Below are positions 1-12,500 of a DNA stretch of 64,000 bases, piece by piece. Under the pieces are notes generated by a model that saw nothing but the letters and a program-made list of their open reading frames with translations, ran no database searches and was not told the DNA's origin. Source of the DNA: Hesseltinella vesiculosa (taxonomy: Eukaryota; Mucoromycota; Mucoromycetes; Mucorales; Cunninghamellaceae); assembly GCA_002104935.1 (NCBI GenBank), contig MCGT01000052.1:1-64000 (forward strand), read 5' to 3'. The position numbers and the translations under genes were made by a program. Numbering within the stretch: the first letter of the stretch is position 1; each line of letters opens with the position of its first letter.

Positions 1-92
1 CCAAACTTGGAAGAGTTAGTTTTTTTTTTTATTTGACTTACCTCAATCCCACCGCCCACCCTCACCGGAAGGCTACTCTGTAGAGAGCCAAT

Positions 93-170
93 AGCCACCC
101 AAGAGCTAACCAAGAGCTGCCAAAGAGCCACCCAAGAGCCACCCAAGAGACACACAAGAGGCAACCAAGA
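93..170. repeat. 11-bp minisatellite, about 7 copies
   Basis: Seven imperfect head-to-tail copies of an 11-bp unit close to agccacccaag are seen. Flanking sequence is AT-rich and I see no convincing gene on either strand. Confidence 0.75.
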
Positions 171-2485
171 GATATGACGAGAACCAAATGGTGCACACGA
201 AGCAGGGCAGATATTAAATAAAATGAAGCCGTGTTTTTTTTTAGTTGGTGACTTACAGAGACTCTTGAAAGGGAACCCACTGCCCACTCATCACCAGATG
301 GTGATATTGAAGCCATAAAGCCACCAAGAATTATTTGATGCATGTTTGAGAAGGTCTGGGGTAAGAAGCAGGTTTCTCTTTTTTTTCTTTGCTGACGTAC
401 CAAAGATTTGAGTGTCGCATTCATACTATGCTGTTGAAGTCAAAAACGAAACAGAGGTAAATAAGAAGACGTTTTTTGGTATCCAATTACATTGACTTAA
501 AAGTGGGAAGATATTAAAAAGTAACCTTAAGCGGACGATCAAAAGTAACCTTTTTTCGTGAGACTTGGATCCAACGATCGAGATCAGGAAAGTTAAAAGA
601 CCGCCTGTTTTTGCTGGGAGCCGTTTTTTTTTTTTTTTGGGTTTGGCTTTCAAGGACTTGTTCTCGGTAATGAAGAAGACCTGGTGGGCGGTTTGAAGGC
701 CAAAAAGGCCTATGAGAGAAGTAGTTGACCTATTCCATGGCAAAAATATACAGCTAAAAAAATTGAATTTGAAAAACGACCTTTTTTTGATGTAATAGAT
801 GCTTTTGTTACCATGGTTATTTGTTTTTAGTGAGCTTGAAGTAAGTTTTCCCGGTGAACTGTTTTAAAATGATTTTGTTAATATCATTTATCATTTTCAT
901 TAGCATTCATCATTACCATTACGCATTCATCTTTGCCATTAATATTCATCTTTAAAATGTATCAGAGATGATGAAAGACATACAAATGAAAATTACGAAA
1001 AAAAGGAAAAACAAAAAAAAAAAACAATAAAAACCAGTGAAAAGGCGGGAAGAAAAGGACCTTTTTTTTCTTTCATTTTCGGTTTGACCCTGTTTTTTGT
1101 CGGACATTCAGGCGGAACGTGAATACCCTTTGGCAGCGTCGATCTGAAATATAAAATGCAGGCAAGATAACCTGGAAGATACAGAAATGTACTGCAGCGG
1201 GTCATTTTGCTTGAAATATGGAATGTATCCCACAAATTTGTTGAGAGGATGATCTCCTATTACGAGAGGATGAATGAAAGAAAAATAAAATGATATTGTC
1301 GTCGTCAGCCAATAGGAAGCACTCCCTTTTGTGGGGTAAGTGTCCGTGCGCGGGGCTCCCCTTTGCAATGGCGATCATCGTTCGAAATGGAATTGGTGCA
1401 CATGATGATGATAACAATACACAATGTGAATAAAATAATCACCGTTTTTCGAATGTCTAATGGCTACCATGGATCAGTCGAGGCTTTTGTTCGGTAACGA
1501 AAAAAACATCCAAAAATGAAAAAATTATCCAAAAATGATCCGCCGCATTTGGCCAATGGGAATATATTCATGTTGTGTCGACGTCCGTGCGCACTGCTAA
1601 TGGATGGCCAGAACGTTATTAGAAATGGAAATTTTATGACAATAGAGCATTTCTCGACTTGAAAAGAGTGCAGACACCCCTATTTGGACTCGATTCAAGA
1701 GTTTGAATGGATGGGGTTGATTCAAAATGTGGATTTATTAAAGAGGGTCATCACTCAGCAGCCAAGGGTCCTTCATCGCTCCCTCTATCCTATCGCTCCC
1801 ACGTTCCCAGTGTCAATGGCAGTACGGTGGGATGGGCGGAGGACCTTGGCTGCTGAAGTGTTGAGAAGCAAATGTCTTGGTGTAATGGTTCGACTCTGGC
1901 AGTAGCTTGGCATGCACCTTTTGCCATCTCTACTTGAAAAGAAAAGTAACAAAGTGAGTGACGCTGTGGATACCATCTGGATTAAGCCTGATCATATCTT
2001 CGTAGGAACCAGAGTGGTATCTTTTGAAAGATAGCAATGAGTTTGGTATTACCGACTTGAACGTAGATGCAAAGGCAGGAGCTTAGATGAAAAAAAAAAA
2101 AAAAAGTTAACTTAGCTGTGGAAACTCGCCATGATCATGTCTGACAATACCATTCAGGAGTACCAGCTTAACAATATTACCAAGACAACAGCAGAAGATC
2201 ATCAACAGGTTTGAGCTCAGGCAATGGACATCAAAGAACTAAGAAGCTAAAAAGTAAAATCATAAGCATAAGCTGGCCGAGATCATGTCTGGCCATGTAT
2301 AAGCAGAAGCAGGAGGTCACCATTACAGACTTGAGCTCAGACACACGTTGAGTCATTGACAGTGTGACAAGAGAGAACCAGGATAGGGTAAATAGCAGAA
2401 AAGGAGGTATCAACTTCAACTCGTTAGCAACAAATCGAACACACCAGGGTTCCGTTGTGGTGGTCAAACAACAAGATGGTGCTGA
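171..2485. other. Gene-poor AT-rich stretch
   Basis: No supported gene. The stretch has several 8-16 nt A or T runs and a CATT-rich simple-repeat patch at about 886-955. Short open frames are present, but none has codon bias, splice partners or a recognisable domain. The sequence around 2050-2480 repeats the words gagctcag and agatcatgtctg, suggesting an old internal duplication. Confidence 0.5.
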
Positions 2486-2789
2486 TGATGACTAAACAGG
2501 TGATCGTCCGGGTCAAGTCCTTTTCTTTTTCGAGCACCAAGTTTGTCTGGATGGCCTCGCCAAGAAAAGGCATCGACTTGCTTTTGTGAACTGGTTCAAG
2601 AAGGCGCCAAACAACACGCAAGCTACACTTACTGAATTACGGCTTCACCTTTGGCAGTACAAAGATGGAAACGGGGATGCCTTCTCTGTGGTTCCCATTG
2701 TCGGCATCCATGGCCATGCATTGATACAAGATGCACGCATCCACAACTGTTGTGTCGTTTTTACGTGTGCTCGTCAAGTTTATCTATAG
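2486..2789 (+). pseudogene. Coding-like fragment, unrecognised
   Basis: An open frame runs from just after a TAA at about 2485 to the TAG ending at 2789, roughly 100 codons. Composition looks protein-like (for example HRLAFVNWFKKAP and DAFSVVPIVGIHGHALI). It has no start codon near its beginning and no clear donor or acceptor, so it looks like the 3' remnant of a larger, probably mobile-element-derived gene. I do not recognise the family with confidence. Confidence 0.35.
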
Positions 2790-3177
2790 AACAAAAGAAT
2801 TAGCAGTGAACCCGTGCTGTCTTCAAGATTCCCATCTTTAAAAATGCCCAAAACATCCAATATTACATAATATAATATACCTCTTGGCATACTGTAGAGA
2901 GTGACCTGCGTAATTATTTACAAGAAATCATAATAAAAAGAGGGAGAAAGGACAGAAAAAAAATGATTACGTGGCTGGGAAATGCAGTATTAAGCGGGGC
3001 GAAGTGTTTTACTTCAAAAAAGATTGCCTTTTCGGATTGCTCTGAAAATGCTTGGATTTTGGGCATTTGGATTGCTTTGGGCGTCAATGTCGCCTATGCT
3101 GCAGATGCTGCACGGTGTTGCAGATGTCGCACTACTGGATTTTCGCCATCCTTTGGCGGGAATCAGGTTTTTATTTG

Positions 3178-4111
3178 AGCCGTGAATGAATTTTTTTAGC
3201 ATGTAAACCAATTGGACGAACCGGCAAATTATTTTGTAGTGCGCGCGAAAGTAAAATCTACTGCACACAAGCCAGATTTTATCATTGTATTAGGTGACTC
3301 GCAAGAAAAAAAAAGATGAGGAGATAAAGAAAGGGGGCTGTTGGAATTTGGTCAAGCTGGAAAGCACTGGAGCAGCTGGACATTGGATAGTTGGAGAGCA
3401 CTGGAGCTGATGGATATTGGACATTTGGGCTTTGGCCATTTGGATTGTATAACTATCCCATAAACATAAGCAAATAAAAAACAACCCTCTTTTTGCTACA
3501 AGAATTTATTTAGAGCAATTTTGCACTGTGGTTTTTTATCAGATCAGATCGCCTGAGGGTCCCCTGGCGAAAATGGCCGATTTTTCATTTTTTTAAGCTG
3601 GTGAATCGGAGGTGTTAAAATAAAACTGATCGAAAGTTGGCTGGGCAACTTCCAACAATCGACTTGACATTTTCAGTACCATCATCATTCATGCATTTAC
3701 GTTCCCTTACAAACTTTCAGGTCGGCCTGACCACTCAAAAGTGCTGTGTAGCATTTTTTTTTTTTTTTCAAAATGAAAGGTAGAAACTGGTGGTCAAATT
3801 CAACTTCCGCACAGTGCCTTTCACGCACGACAGCTGGTCATCAGCGAAAACTAACTTCGATATTAAAAAGTAATCCAAAAGCCAGTGTCACCATTTGAAA
3901 ACGGTTCCAATGCTGCTCATCTTTTCTTTCGATATCGTGCCTGTTTTAATGTCGCTCTCCTCAGCTTGACTTGACAAAAGCAGCTCAAAAATGTCGATCC
4001 GTGGAAGTGTCAACATGGTTTCGAGTGCACTTGATTTTGCTTTCGGCGCACGACAAATAATTTGGCGGTTCGTCCAATTGGTTTGCATCTAAAAAAACTC
4101 ATTCACGGCTC
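3178..4111. mobile_element. 0.93-kb element with ~88-bp inverted ends
   Basis: The left end (about 3178-3266) and right end (about 4027-4111) are inverted copies. Both begin gccgtgaatga and share the block ccaattggacgaaccg followed by a gcgc/aaaatc block. Identity is roughly 85-90 percent by eye. The inside has no transposase-like frame but holds a copy of the dispersed repeat cored on ggctgggc (about 3540-3770). The same end block recurs in the 3.4-kb palindrome at 9.6-13 kb, so this is a family. No target-site duplication was obvious. A non-autonomous DNA transposon is the best reading. Confidence 0.6.
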
Positions 4112-4286
4112 TTGCCGGGAACCCGGTCCTTGTTGGCACCATGCAGCTTCGGGGTTGATAAAAAAAAAGGATCAGGCGTTTTTCTGTCTCTTTTTATCAT
4201 CGGCAAATAAAATTTTTGGACTGACCCGATCGTCCTCCAAAAAAAAAAAAAAAATGTCTCTTTTTATTTTTGTTTATCTTTTATCG

Positions 4287-6932
4287 ATGGATCGGACACA
4301 GGCTTCACATGACGGTGACAGTAAAGAAAGTAGGAAACACGTGTTGAAGACCGAGCAAGATGCCAAACGTGCGTTGCATGTGGAAATGGGGCAATACGTG
4401 AAGCGGCGATTGCTTGACACCAAACCTGAAAAACTCAAACCTGAACTGTTGGGGAGATGTGCCACCTGGCATCGTCGCTGCAATTGAACGAAGCTACAAC
4501 TGGGCTCCTGGATCATTCAATGACACATTCCGATCGTTCAAAAACATTGAAGTGTGGAAAGATTTCCTCGCCATTTCCTTTGATGGCCTGGTCGAATCTG
4601 CCGTCACTTCCACGTCTGTCTCTTCTTCTTCCCATGCCACCTCGTCCTCAGATAAGCCCAAGTCACGAATGAAAGGCGAGATACGGAGCTGCCACAAGCC
4701 GCCAACGGCCATCCTAGCCCCACACGTCAAACAAGACGACGACTTGAAAGCGTCCGTCCTAGCTAGAATCAAGGACACCATGCTGGCGGCGACAGAATAT
4801 TCACACGACATGTCTGCATTGCTTCAAGCCACAATCATCAAGTATGTGACCAAGCCGGGACCTGATTGGAATAAAAAGTGGGGGAAACCGTGTTTTGATT
4901 TTTTTTTTGTTCAGTCCCCCCGATGCCCATCCATGCGACCGGTATATTGCCCGAATATGCTTGCCGCAACAAGTCTGTGTTGCAGAACGGCTGTGTCCCT
5001 GGGCTGCCTCCACCCTACCCACCTCTGAAGGATGATCTCTTGACCTGGGGCCATATCCAACATCTGGCAGCGTGTCATTTTGGACAACTGCAAAAAGACC
5101 CAACCTCAAAACACCCAGCGTGGTCCTACCTCGACATCCATCGGGCGCCAGCACCATTGAACCCATTAGTGACAGCCAAATTGCAGTCCATTTATAACAC
5201 TAAATTGACCACAGATATGAAGAACCTGATGTCTAGATCCTGTTTCAAGAAGATGGTCCATTCCTTACTGCGGCTCTTCCTTCAATGTCACCTAGCCCCC
5301 CGCCTAGAGCAACAATAGCATGCCACCTATATCAAGGCTGCCAACGAAAAGGCTGTCAGAATCGAGGTAACGTGATTGGGGTTGGCTTTGCATTGGCATG
5401 GCAGGCTCACCTTTTTTTCCCTTGGAAAAACAACCACGCAGGCTGCTCGCCAATCCAAAAGCAAACAGCTGAAGAAAAACTGGAACCACGTGCGGAATGC
5501 AATCCGAAAACAAAAATGGGAACTCGAAAAGAAGTCCAGCAAAAACAATCTCAACAACCACCAGCGTGATGGCTTCCCCTGCACGCATCAAATACCTAGA
5601 AGGTGTCATGGTAAGATGAAGTGAGGCCAGTTCCCATTCTGCTCGCATTCACTGATCTGCTTTTTTTTCAGGCCGATCTAAAACAGGAGCGTAACAAGCT
5701 GACAACAAGTCAAGGCAAACTCGATCAAAAGGCACATCTACACGTCTCAATCTATATCGTCCGACTGACCCCCCCTTTTTTTTTGTTTGTTCATCTTTAA
5801 AGGCCAGCTTCAATGTCATGGAAGAACCTGATTTGACTTTTGCTGCGCCATTCCCCGAAGAAGTGTATGACCTTGACGAATTGGCTCTGTCTTGTGGCGC
5901 TGGTGCAGCCATCCCTAACGCTGATGCCTTGGTCCGACGACTGGAAAGCCTGCAGGATGTGTTGGCAAGGATCCTTTGGAAGGAACCGGACATGGTTTTG
6001 GCGGACCCATTGCTGGCCCATTATGCGATGAACCTGGACTTGTCGAGCAACGAGGCGTGTGCCTTGAAGAAAATCTATCATGTTCTGAAGCCATATGTCG
6101 TACCAGAGCAGCCCAATTACTGCCACCTCAACCTCCTCTTTTTTGGCAGTGCCCTGTTACGACTTTGCGGTTATGATCAGCTTGCTATGCCCTACGCTCC
6201 GAATGATACAACGGGCTCGTTGAATGCATTACCGATGGATGCCGCCATCCTGTTTGAGATGTTTGGAAGTACGTTGGAGATCAAGCGTGACCATGGCATC
6301 AACGCGGCCATTGACGCCTTCCATGACAAGGAAAAGGTGTTTGGCTGCCTATTCGACATGACAGTGATCCGTGATATCTGCAAGGAGGACGGTATTGACT
6401 TTAGCTACAGTCTTGACATCAACCCTGCCAATGAGGTCTCGTTGCAAGGGCTGGTACCGAGCCAGGTGTATGAGCAACGTTTGAAGCAAGCAAAGTCCGA
6501 CCTGCAGCTGCTTTCATCGCAGCACACCTTGGACAGCTTGAAAATCGACATTGCCGAAGCCCAAGTTGAAAGAAATCGACGAGCCAAGACCAAGCGTGAC
6601 ACCTTCAATGCGCTTATGATTCATCAAAGCGTTATGAAAGCCACAGATTATTCGAATCCCTCCATGCTGGCTGAGCCCAAAGAGGCATCCAGCACCACAC
6701 CAACCATCCACAAAGGTAAACAGGAGATAAAAAAGGACATGGCGGGCGTTGCTCATCTCGATTTTCAATGTGTTTAACTTGTCGTAAGCCTTCCTGCCAA
6801 GTCTTTATAACAGGAGCAGGACTTTTAGCCATGGATAGCGAACAAATTTACAAGCTTTTGTCACGGTGTACATCCTTTTTGCCATTGCATGTCGTTAAAC
6901 CTATTGGAAATTACTGCTTTGTGCATCTGAAG
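4287..6932 (+). pseudogene. Decayed multi-exon gene, family unrecognised
   Basis: Long protein-like blocks follow one another on this strand but no single joined frame reads through. The block from ATG 4287 is interrupted by an apparent 1-nt shift near 4455, after which a clean frame continues (AAIERSYNWAPGSFNDTF). An intron-like gtatgtg...cag at about 4840-4913 joins out of frame with the next long block (about 4915-5314), which ends in TAG followed immediately by continuing coding-like sequence. Further blocks lie at about 5319-5365, 5438-5620, 5672-5730 and 5806-6715. The last joins through an intron (about 6716-6812) to a C-terminal piece ending in TGA at about 6930, after which protein-like sequence (EAASFYSQYHLNL) continues in frame. 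Several independent breaks suggest a pseudogene. The largest intact block, about 300 residues from 5818, is acidic and mainly helical, and I do not recognise it. Assembly errors at homopolymers are an alternative for some of the shifts. Confidence 0.5.
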
Positions 6933-7245
6933 AACGAATGAGAGGCGGCATCCTTTTACAGTCAATATCATTTAAACTTATAGTTTGATAAAGTTATAAC
7001 TTGTATTTTTGCTGGCACTGAGACGTTGCACAGGGCTTAAACATGGTTACGCTCAGCCTATAGTGAAAAAAACTTGTAACTTTTAGTTTTCTGTGATGGA
7101 TAATTAAATCTCCGATTTCCTAATATAATTTTTTTTTTCGAGTCGTGGCTTTCTTTTGCCCCTTTTTTCATTTCTGGTGGTTTTTATGGTAAAACAAATA
7201 AAACAGAGCTCGGCAAATATCCGCAGGCAGATTTGGCTGCGATGA
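6933..7245. other. AT-rich spacer without a gene
   Basis: Nothing recognised between the decayed gene and the 1-kb palindrome. Confidence 0.5.
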
Positions 7246-8233
7246 CAATTTTAACATCGGTGTTTAAAACTACCAAAAAAAGATGTCAGATCTATGAACT
7301 ACCCACGCGCAGAAAAAAAAACATGGCGATGGTATACAAAAGGTACAGAAGGTTTCGAAAAAAAAATTGAAGGCGCAAAATATACTGTACTCTCCCAGAA
7401 AAAATCTGAATGGAAAAATGATATGCAAAAAAAAAAAAAGCTGCTCTAGTTCACTTGGATTAAGCTTGGAAATGTTGTTTTAAGGACAGAGTGCGCTCAT
7501 CTCGAAAAAAAATTGGTCTCCAGGACACGCGTGAAAACCGTCAAAGTCTGAAAAAGCTATTGCGGGACGGTAGCCAAGTCATCCCGGGTTCGAAAAAAAA
7601 CCCATATTTAGACATGGCAAGAAAAGTGTAATGTTTAAGCAAATACTTGCCTTCAAAGGGAATGAAAATAATTGTGAGCGATATATTTTTCTTTATATGG
7701 GTGATGGATTTTTTGAAAATATACTTTCTAAAAAAGTAGCAATTATACTTTTTAGGAAAGTATATTTTCAAAAAATCCATCACCCATATAAAGAAAAATA
7801 TATCGCTCACAATTATTTTCATTCCCTTTGAAGGCAAGTATTTGCTTAAACATTACACTTTTCTTGCCATGTCTAAATATGGGTTTTTTTTCGAACCCGG
7901 GATGACTTGGCTACCGTCCCCGCAATAGCTTTTTCAGACTTTGGCGGTTTTCACGCGTGTCCTGGAGACCAATTTTTTTTCGAGATGAGCGCACTCTGTC
8001 CTTAAAACAACATTTCCAAGCTTAATCCAAGTGAACTAGAGCAGTTTTTTTTTTTGTGCATCGTTTTTCCTTTCAGATTTTTTCTAGGAGAGTATTTACA
8101 CCTTTCAAAATCTTCTGTACCTTTTTATACCATCGCCATGTTTTTTATTTTCTGCGCGCAGGTACAGTGGTTGACTAGATGGTTCATACGATCTGACATC
8201 AATTTTGGTTTTTAAACACCGATGTTAAAATTG
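7246..8233. repeat. ~1-kb palindrome (foldback), almost no loop
   Basis: The sequence starting caattttaacatcggtgttt at 7246 returns as its reverse complement ending at 8233, and the arms meet at about 7740 with only a few unpaired bases. Arms are about 490 bp, with small indels and one divergent patch near 7290-7310 versus 8160-8195. The inner ~200 bp (7631-7840) is almost exact. There is no coding content. It abuts pogo-like transposase sequence on its right, so it is probably a foldback-type element nested in or next to that relic. Confidence 0.8.
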
Positions 8234-8234
8234 C

Positions 8235-9255
8235 TACCGTCAGCCCTATGGACATACCGGTAACTGGGTTTACGGAAAACAAACAGCCTGGATTACTAGT
8301 GATGTGTTCCGGCACTGCATTGTGGAAATATGTTCAAAAATTCACAAAAGACACCGTGGTCAAAAATGCTTCCTCGTCTTGGACAATGCTCCAACTCAAA
8401 AAATCGATGATGAGCTGAAAAAGTGCCTTGGAAATGTAGAAATAAATATTTTTACCTCATACAGTAACACGGCCAGTCAGTACTAGCATGTCCTTCGCGC
8501 TGCAGAAAGCCCTCTCAGCAAGAATATGAAAGGGAGTAACCTACCGTATAAAAAATTCAATGCAAAGACAGCAATTTTCATTGCAATAATGGCGTGGAAC
8601 GATGACACGTCCGCGGCTATTAAGGACTGCTTCGTAAAAACGGGAATTTTTGAAGCCTCCTCCGACGGTGCTAAGATCACTAGAACGCGAAGAAATGGCC
8701 AGCACTGAACGCATGACTCAGTGAACGGACGCCACTATCGCAAGACTCAGAAGTGCCGGTCTCCCGAAAGGCATCATGGACGATATTGCCTCTGCCAGTG
8801 AAATTGACAATGACAGCTTAGCCTTCCCAGTGCACTTGGATACTGGCAAAGATGTTACAGTTAACGATTTGATGTTCTTATTCAACTTGGAGAACGACAA
8901 TGCTGATGGTATAAGCCATGGTTTTGACATGAACACAGAAAATAAGCAATTGGAAGAAGTCGCTGGCACGGACGATGAGACATCAATCAAGTACCTTCAT
9001 CACTTTGCCATGCTTGTCAACAACACTACGAATGCAATTCCATTCAACACTGAAACTGAAATGGAACTGTCTATTGTATTGGGCAAAGTTGCCTCAGAAC
9101 TAGAGTCAAGCATCAGAAGCAGATCGAAGCAAAAAAAAAAACGGCACTGTGTCACTCTTTTTGGTCATGAATGTTATACGGAAATACCATACAAAGCATT
9201 AAAGCCAAAACTAATAACTTTTATTTTTTCGAAAATCCCAAATCCGCTTTTATAA
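8235..9255 (+). pseudogene. Pogo/Tigger-type (DDE) transposase remnant
   Basis: From 8247 a frame reads a typical pogo-superfamily catalytic stretch: YGHTGNWVYGKQTAWITSDV, then FLVLDNAPTQ (the conserved LLLDNA-hxx motif containing a catalytic Asp), ending at a TAG at 8486. A second frame at 8526-8708 has IMAWNDDTSAAIKDCFVKTG, which matches the usual C-terminal motif of this family. A third frame, 8776-9255, carries an acidic tail. The DNA-binding N-terminus is missing: the 1-kb palindrome occupies the position upstream. At least two frame breaks make it inactive. The family assignment rests on motif order and is fairly secure; exact element ends were not found. Confidence 0.7.
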
Positions 9256-9551
9256 GTTTAAATGATATTGACTGTACACTTCTCCCCTCTTTCTTTTATC
9301 TCGCCCTCGCTCGTTTAAATAGCGTTCGGCCAATCCAAAAAGGGACACCCCGTTTTTCAATTGCCCTAACCGATTTTTCTACTTCTTTGTTCTTTTCTAC
9401 AATGACGAACGCCAATGATACGTCAATAGCTTATGCAAATTCAGTGAGACTTTACCATAAGTGTCTTACCATCAAGATCCACCGAGTTCATATATGTATG
9501 GGCGCAATGCAAATGAACGAGGAGGTTTCAACCAAGCCTATATGCATACTG

Positions 9552-12500
9552 GATTTCCACGTCATTTGGTGCCTGCCAGGTGTTTCTTTGAGATGTGAAA
9601 AAAAAAATTGACTAGTGACCCAATCGGACAAACCGCTGAAGTTTTCAAGTGCGCGAGCAAGCAAAATCAAGTGTGTGCGTAGTCATTTTAAGTGCATGTT
9701 TGCCACCCCAGTCGTTCTTCCCTGCGCTACCTAAGAGGGTTGCAATTTAACAAACGTCATTTCTCACCATTTTGTAATAGCATGGATAATTTGGGGTGAA
9801 TTCATTTAGATCAATTCTGCGCTGTGACTTTTGATCTGTTCGCCTGGGGGTTCCCCGATGAAAATGGCCGATTTTTTTATTTTTTTAGCTGGTGGATCGG
9901 AGATGTCAAAACGAAAGTCAACAAAAGTTGGCTGGGCAATCTACTTTAATCGACGTACCCAAAAGTGCTCTGCAGCGTTTGCTTTTTTTCTTTACGAAAC
10001 GAATGGAACGCTAAATTCAATTTCCGCGCAGTTGCTGTCTTTTTTATTCTTTATTCTGGGTCTTCTCTCTTCCCATGGGCTCCTAATCTACTGCTTTTTT
10101 GGCCTTGTCATCCAACCACCAGACACTTCCAACGTGCTGTAAAAGGTACATGAAAAGCCTCACTTACGAGCCATATCTCATTACTTTTCACGATGCCGCA
10201 AGCACGCCAGCACCAAACGCAAGGTTGCAGTCCAACCTTGGCTGAAGGCTGGTGTCGATTTTATGAATAATGCATCTTTAACGACAAGTCAATGGTCTAA
10301 CCTCCTACTCCCTATCACGTAGAAATCAGAGCAATGAGTCTTTGCTTACAATTCAAACCCTAACTACCTTATTTTAACCAGCATGTTGCATTAAGGAATC
10401 TTCATGTGCTACTGCTAGTTTATTAAAAATCTATTCTGAAAAATCAATATGACGCCATGCATTGTTGTAATCGCTAGCTCCAGCTCTTGAATTCCTGTCG
10501 AATGCCCTTGGAGCGAGACCTTGGAGACCAATGTTCAAGGAGCTGTGAGAAAAAGAAGACGAAAAAAAAAAAAAAAAAAAAAAAAACTGCAGGGCGGGTT
10601 TTTATTTGCTGACGTTTAGTTGAGCCCTGAGCCCCTGACCGTAGGCCAAGCCTAGAATCGTAAAAACATCGACTTTTTGATCTAGAAGAGCTAATGACTT
10701 TTATTTGAAACCCCAAATAGAAGATATATTTTATAGGTGACAGCCTGATTTTCAGAAGAATTGAATAATAATTGCAAGCTTTCAGCAATGACGACGTGTG
10801 AAAGGTGGATTTCCCGATTTGGAAGAAAAAGGTCAATACAAAAAATGGCAGGGTGTGTGAATGACGAGAGGTAAAAAGGAGTGTATGACTGTTCGACATA
10901 GAGGCAGGGTCGATGAGAAAATGCATAGTTTTACGAGGGTTTTATAATGACTGGTTAAGGAGAACGGGTAGGAAAGTGTATGGGCTTGTAAGCGGAGGAA
11001 GAAGCAAAAGAGGTCGGTCAGAGAAGGCGTTTGCCAGAGTTTGTGTGCAAGTGATGCTTGGCAAATGGAAGTGAATACTGCGTGATTGCAACCGCGAACA
11101 ATGGCACAGTGTCTATTGATGATATCATCACTGCTGAGGGAAAAAAAAGAGGTAGGTAAAAACGTCCCGGTTTTTTTTTTTTTTTTACACAGTGTCACAG
11201 TCTGGCGGCAATCTTTTGAGATCGAACCGAGCTTGCTGACATGGCACATGCATTACATCTTCGAGCAAATGGATGGAACGTTTATATGTAACTTTGACAC
11301 CAAAAGCTGCGCAACTCATCAACGACAGATCATGACGATGTCCAAGACAAAGCGAGAGGGGTAGTCGTAAATCAGATAATCATCCGTCTCTGTAGACTTG
11401 GCAAGTTATCGTTGCCCATATCATCAAGCTTTTGCGAAACAAGAACCACAGAAAGTTCGCATACAAACTCTGGCAAACGCCTTCTCTGACCGACCTCTTT
11501 TGCTTCTTCCTCCGCTTACAAGCCCATACACTTTCCTACCCGTTCTCCTTAACCAGTCATTATAAAACCCTCGTAAAACTATGCATTTTCTCATCGACCC
11601 TGCCTCTATGTCGAACAGTCATACACTCCTTTTTACCTCTCGTCATTCACACACCCTGCCATTTTTTGTATTGACCTTTTTCTTCCAAATCGGGAAATCC
11701 ACCTTTCACACGTCGTCATTGCTGAAAGCTTGCAATTATTATTCAATTCTTCTGAAAATCAGGCTGTCACCTACAAAATATATCTTCTATTTGGGGTTTC
11801 AAATAAAAGTCATTAGCTCTTCTAGATCAAAAAGTCGATGTTTTTACGATTCTAGGCTTGGCCTACGGTCAGGGGCTCAGGGCTCAACTAAACGTCAGCA
11901 AATAAAAACCCGCCCTGCAGTTTTTTTTTTTTTTTTTTTCGTCTTCTTTTTCTCACAGCTCCTTGAACATTGGTCTCCAAGGTCTCGCTCCAAGGGCATT
12001 CGACAGGAATTCAAGAGCTGGAGCTAGCGATTACAACAATGCATGGCGTCATATTGATTTTTCAGAATAGATTTTTAATAAACTAGCAGTAGCACATGAA
12101 GATTCCTTAATGCAACATGCTGGTTAAAATAAGGTAGGCTTAGGGTTTGTATTCTAAGCACAGACTCATTGCTCTGATTTCTACGTGATAGGGAGTAGGA
12201 GGTTAGACCATTGACTTGTCGTTAAAGATGCATTATTCATAAAATCGACACCAGCCTTCAGCCAAGGTTGGACTGCAACCTTGCGTTTGGTGCTGGCGTG
12301 CTTGCGGCATCGTGAAAAGTAATGAGATATGACTCGTAAGTGAGGCTTTTCATGTACCTTTTACAGCACGTTGGAAGTGTCTGGTGGTTGGATGACACAG
12401 ACAAAAAAGCAGTAGATTAGGAGCCCATGGGAAGAGAGAAGACCCAGAATAAAAGATAAAAAAGAAAGCAACCGCGCGGAAATTGAATATGGCGCTCCCT

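Noticed and set aside
1880..1915. Possible tRNA around ggttcgactct
   Set aside because: T-arm stem does not pair and no acceptor stem is present.
7560..7595. tRNA-like B-box (gggttcga) in the palindrome
   Set aside because: No A-box at the right distance and no cloverleaf; the match is short.
10474..12027. The 150- and 148-codon frames repeated in the palindrome arms as a possible gene pair
   Set aside because: Both are the same DNA in inverse copies; composition is biased by poly-T and there is no domain, so duplication alone explains their similarity.
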